64,000 nt of DNA from Mallotus nudiflorus (taxonomy: Eukaryota; Streptophyta; Magnoliopsida; Malpighiales; Euphorbiaceae): positions 372,001 to 436,000 of the forward strand of contig CANTUR010000348.1 of the NCBI GenBank assembly GCA_947683625.1, written 5' to 3'. The notes beneath the pieces were generated by a model. The model searched no databases. It worked only from the letters and a program-made list of their open reading frames with translations, and had not been told where the DNA came from. Made by a program: the position numbers and the translations under genes. This document shows, piece by piece, positions 59,952 through 64,000 of the stretch (its first letter is position 1; each line of letters starts with the position of its first letter).

Positions 59952-62900
59952 GAACAACTCTTGACAACACGATAGTTACTATCATCACTTCTCCTTGATG
60001 TAAGAGCTATTACAAACTCTTAGATTTTCTCCTACAACTTCAAACCTTGACTTCTGCAATCCTTTGGTGAAAATGCCAGCCAACTGATCCTGTCACGACC
60101 CAAAATAAGGGTCATGACCAGCGCTAGGGGACGGAAATTCTTTCGAATTCGAAACCGTAGCAAGCCTAAAAATAAAATAAAACATACAGTAGTAGTAATA
60201 GCAATATATAATGCAGCGGAAATAAAAATCATAAATATAATAATAACATTTGCACCAACTGAATTTAAATTAAATCTTCATCTCATATATATAAACCTTT
60301 TAATACAAATCTAGTTCAAATATAATACAACATCTCTTTAACAGTTTAATGACTACTGCAGTGTCTAGATAAAATAAAACTCAAAACTCAGATAAGCAGT
60401 TTACATAAAGAAGCTGGGGCGGAAGAAATCCGACGTACAAGCCTGTTACTGAGGTCTGAAGAAGATGACTCTCCTGAAAAATGGTCAACAGAGGGGAGTC
60501 AGACCTCACTGAGTGAATTACTATAATATATATACATGCATACTAAATGACAATGCATACAATCAACAGTATATATCTAATATGTATATATACAGGCAAA
60601 TACACACAGATGCAATAAAATCATTTTATATATTTTATTGAAAATCATCTTTTATGAAGGATAAAATAGAACCCTATAATATCGCAACCTCAAAACAGTG
60701 TTAGACAACACTCTAGCCATACAGGCTCACTTATTCCAAATGTATTCACTTAATCCATTTGGACAGTAGACTGGCCCCGAGACACTAAGTCAACCGAGCT
60801 CCAGCAGTCTGACTGTCAGTGTGATTGGCCCCGAGACACTTGGTCAACCGAGCTCCAGCAATCACACTCCCAAATCACATCACACATCAGATAAATCAAT
60901 TCCAATCAATATCCTCAAACTAGTTAGTAATATAGCCTAAATGCTATAAGCGTACCGGTATGTACTCGGTCCTAGTGCTGCCCACTAGGAAGCACGTTCT
61001 ATCGATATCCTTCATTTTAAATATAAATCATACATTCATAAAAACAAATGATGCATGAACTTAAATAAAATAGCAACATAAACCATATATATACTAGAAA
61101 TATACCAAAAGTAAACCAGGTATATTTCGAGTATATATACGTCAAATAAATCTAATATATTTGCAAAATAAATTAGAAACATATTTAAAAACATTTTAAG
61201 TATAAATGTTAAATAAAGCATGCAAATAATTTACAATATACCAAAAATAAACCAACAATAAACTTAAATAATAATCAAACCATTTATGCATATTTAATCA
61301 AAATAAAACTTACATTTCTAAATCATGCACCCTAAGCATATATATATAAAATAGTAACTCACACTTAGTGCGCTCCTCGAGATGGGTCCGACGGGTCTGG
61401 TCCACTAGGCTTCGGTCTCGGCGCAACTAAACAAACAAAAATAACAGACATCAAGATAAACCTAACAGAAAACCCTAGAAACTCGATCTAGAATATTGGA
61501 CAGAGAATTAGAATTAGAGTTCGACCGGACATCACGTTTTACGAGAATTCTATCAAAAATTCGGCAGAACCTCCCCTGTAAAACGGACATCTCTCTACTC
61601 AAAGAGTAGAGCCAGCCCTGCAAAGAAATACACTTCAAAAAATAGGCACAACAACTCATCCACAACCCCTCGGTCGGACTCCAAACTACAGTCTACCGAC
61701 CGGGGTCCACAATCACAGAATAATATAAAAATACCAAAAATGCCCTAACATCACAGAAATACATTTAATAAGTAAAAATTACATAATTAACCTTAAAACA
61801 CAATAAAAACCAATAAAACTCATTTTATTAGAAAAATCATATATTATATATATAATTGAAAATAATTCACGAAAAATAGTTTTAATTAGTTAAAAATACT
61901 AAATAATTTGTAGAAATCATTTTTATACCTTAAATAAGTATTAAAACCAATTTAATTACATTTTTAGTCAATTTAGGGTAAAATTACCAAAATACCCCTA
62001 TATATATAAATATACTAAAATTCATTCAAAAATTCACCAAAAATAGTATAATTATCCACAAAATTAATTTTCTCAACATATTTATCAATAATATCAATAA
62101 TTAAACTCAATTAATCAATTAATTTCAATTAAAAACATAATTAACCTAATTTTCCCAAAATTACATAAACTTAAATAATTCAAAATAAATACATAGAAAT
62201 TCATAAAAATTCCAAATAAATTTCTATAATTCATTTCAACACCTATATTTATCATAAAACACAATTTCATAATTTAATTAATTAATTTCCGAAAATTAGA
62301 AAATAATATTAAAATATTCAAAAATACCCAAAAATCAAAATAATCTCCAAAAATTCTACAAAAATTCAAACATGAAGATTAAGTTACTAGGATCAAAATT
62401 TGTGAAGTAATTTTTCATGAATCAATCAAATTGAAGTTCAAAAAAATCAAGAACCCTAATAGGCCGAAATTGAAAAATCGAAACCTAAGCAAATCAAGAC
62501 CATTTTAAGTGAAACAAAACTTGGAATCACACTCACCGGAGCTCAAGGAGAAGAAAGAGACTGGCGGTGTCAAAAACAGTGGCCGAAAACGTTGTGAACG
62601 ACGTTGCTCCAACTTTCGGCTTCTCCGGCTAAAAATGGCTCCCAGACGCCGGAATCAGTTGCAACAAACGGTGGGAGAGGCTGGGGAAGGAGGTGGCACG
62701 CCGGATGGCACACCAACGGTAAGAAATCGACAGTAGCAGCGGCAGACGGTGATGGGGAATGGTCGAGAGGAAGAAGATGCTCGGGTGGCAATTTGGTAAA
62801 TACTTCAAACTTTAATTTTTGTTAATATTAAATGTATATATGTATATATATATACTTTATACTATATATTAAAATAATATTAAATCACACACATTAAATA

Positions 62901-63948
62901 TACACCGCACACATAAAATTTAATATTTTAATAATTTAATACACCTAAAAATAATTAAATAATATTAAAACAAATTAATAATTAATAAAATATTAGGGTA
63001 ATTAATTAAACCCTAATTAAATAAATAAGTACACATATATACGTTATTTAGTATTTTAAAAATATATATGAGTTCATGCAAGTCCGTAAATCTATTTAAA
63101 ATAATTAATAGTAAATTTTTTACGTGAAAATTTTCCCGAAAATGCAAGTCCCGAAAATTTTTTACGTAAAGTACTTAAAATAATATAAAATAATTAAAAA
63201 TCAATTTTAATTAAATAAAAGCTTGTGAAATATCAATATTATATTTAAAAATTATTAACACTGCATATCCCGATACAGTATTAAAATATTTAAAAACACA
63301 GAATATTACAGATCCTTAGCATCACAATGGATTAATTGAACCTCCTCTTCTCATTTTACCTCTCTAATAGCATGCTTAGTTTTTCCATGGAAAACTGGAT
63401 TGTTCACCTTAGCAACAGCTGACTTATTATCCACAGAACTTGGTTGACAAAACTGAGGCAGTAATGTACTCAACTTCTATTGTTGATTGAGCTACACTGC
63501 TTTATTTTTTTTAACTCCAATAAGACACACCAGAACCAAATGTGAAATAATAGCCTGAGGGCTCTTTATATCATCTTGAGATCTTGCCCAATCACTATCA
63601 GTGAAACCTATAAGATTGAAGGCGAAAGTCTTTCTATAGAAAATCCCAAGATCAATGGTACTCTGAATGTACCTTAAAACCCCTTTTAGTAGCTTTGAAA
63701 TGCAATTCTGGAGGTGAATGCATATATCTTGATAGCACATTAATGGCAAACATAATGTCTGGTCTAGTTCCATATAGATACAATAAACACCCAACTAAGC
63801 TTCTATAGATTGATGCATCAAAAGGACCAGAACTATCTTTTTTCTTCAACTTTTCTTTTTGGACAACAAGTGTGCTCACAGACTTGCTATTTTCAATTCC
63901 AAACTTCTTAAGAATTGAATTGCCTCACAACATATTATCATTGTTTTT
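59952..63948 (-). pseudogene. Ty1/copia pol (reverse transcriptase end and RNase H), interrupted
   Basis: Reading leftwards from 63948: K-K-F-G-I-E-N-S-K-S-V-S-T, then Y-R-S-L-V-G-C-L-L-Y-L (about 63815) and R-P-D-I-M-F-A, then R-Y-I-Q-S-T and G-F-T-D-S-D-W-A (about 63600). The frame continues to H-C-D-A-K-D at 63311, is cut by a solo LTR, and resumes at 60091 with D-Q-L-A-G-I-F-T-K-G-L, ending in TGA near 59984. A one-base frameshift near 63690 and a few stops also break it. It is the C-terminal end of a copia polyprotein; the upstream part is cut at 63948 by another LTR. Confidence 0.85.
60092..63310 (-). mobile_element. Tekay solo LTR inserted in the copia RNase H
   Basis: It starts TGTCACGACC and ends AATATTACA on the plus strand, is 3219 bases long, and is flanked by a perfect GATCC duplication (60087-60091 and 63311-63315). 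Orientation is minus. It shows the same parts as the young LTRs: TATA tract near 62838-62856, GC-rich island (62550-62800), donor at 62536, acceptor at 60474 and hairpin pair near 60760-60870. Confidence 0.95.
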
Positions 63949-64000
63949 TGTCATGACCCGTGCTAGGGAACGAGAATTCTTTCAAATCCAGAACCCGTAG
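63949..64000 (-). mobile_element. Start of another Tekay LTR, cut by the window edge
   Basis: It begins TGTCATGACC and continues with GCTAGGGAACGAGAATTCTT and the AACCCGTAG block, the terminal sequence of the Tekay LTRs here, with the internal AAAACAGGGGCCATGACC part shortened. The copia reading frame stops exactly at its edge. Confidence 0.85.

Overview
This is plant nuclear DNA, most likely from a eudicot. The evidence is a chloroplast-targeted DAD1-like lipase gene with a GT-AG intron, plus plant-specific retrotransposon lineages (Tekay-type chromovirus, Tat and Athila types, Ty1/copia, and a plant LINE with an RNase H tail). The sequence is strongly A+T rich with many AT and ATT microsatellites. 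The genus cannot be fixed from the sequence alone.

Layout. 1-2266: the 5' part of an Athila-like element on the minus strand (gag fragment, tRNA-Asp-type primer site, LTR), inserted into the RNase H region of a Tat-like element on the plus strand. The remains of that Tat element run to about 7230: integrase, an antisense ORF, an 89-bp tandem array, a polypurine tract and an LTR. 9078-34777: an old, heavily decayed Tekay element on the plus strand. Its 5' LTR was hit by a 12-kb gag-only Tat-like element on the minus strand (10529-26225), and one LTR of that element was hit by a Tekay solo LTR (10849-14271). 35338-36326: a 5'-truncated LINE between 17-bp target duplications. 37064-52057: a small terminal-inverted-repeat element split by a Tekay solo LTR, which is itself split by a structurally complete young Tekay element (38331-49830). 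52840-57174: the only host gene recognised, a class-3 lipase of the PLA1-I gamma type. 57398-58140: a Harbinger-like remnant. 59584-63948: a copia element on the minus strand, interrupted by a third Tekay solo LTR (60092-63310) and truncated by another Tekay LTR that starts at 63949 and leaves the window.

Target-site duplications (ATAAA, CATCT, CTGAC, GATCC, y-GAAT) confirm most junctions and give the order of insertion. The young Tekay element has LTRs that differ at roughly 25 sites in 3.24 kb by eye. Its single gag-pol frame has no frameshift but five in-frame stop codons. No complete protein-coding transposon remains, so the window is a transposon graveyard beside one lipase gene. The lipase reading frame also carries a one-base deletion near its 3' end.

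Nothing here resembles a prokaryotic-style defence or biosynthetic system. The least ordinary signals are a triple hairpin with compensatory arm changes in the gag-only element, a predicted intron of about 2 kb conserved in every Tekay LTR copy, a conserved hairpin pair in those LTRs, a tandemly repeated primer-binding site, and a 429-bp flank that occurs after both LTRs of the old Tekay element.
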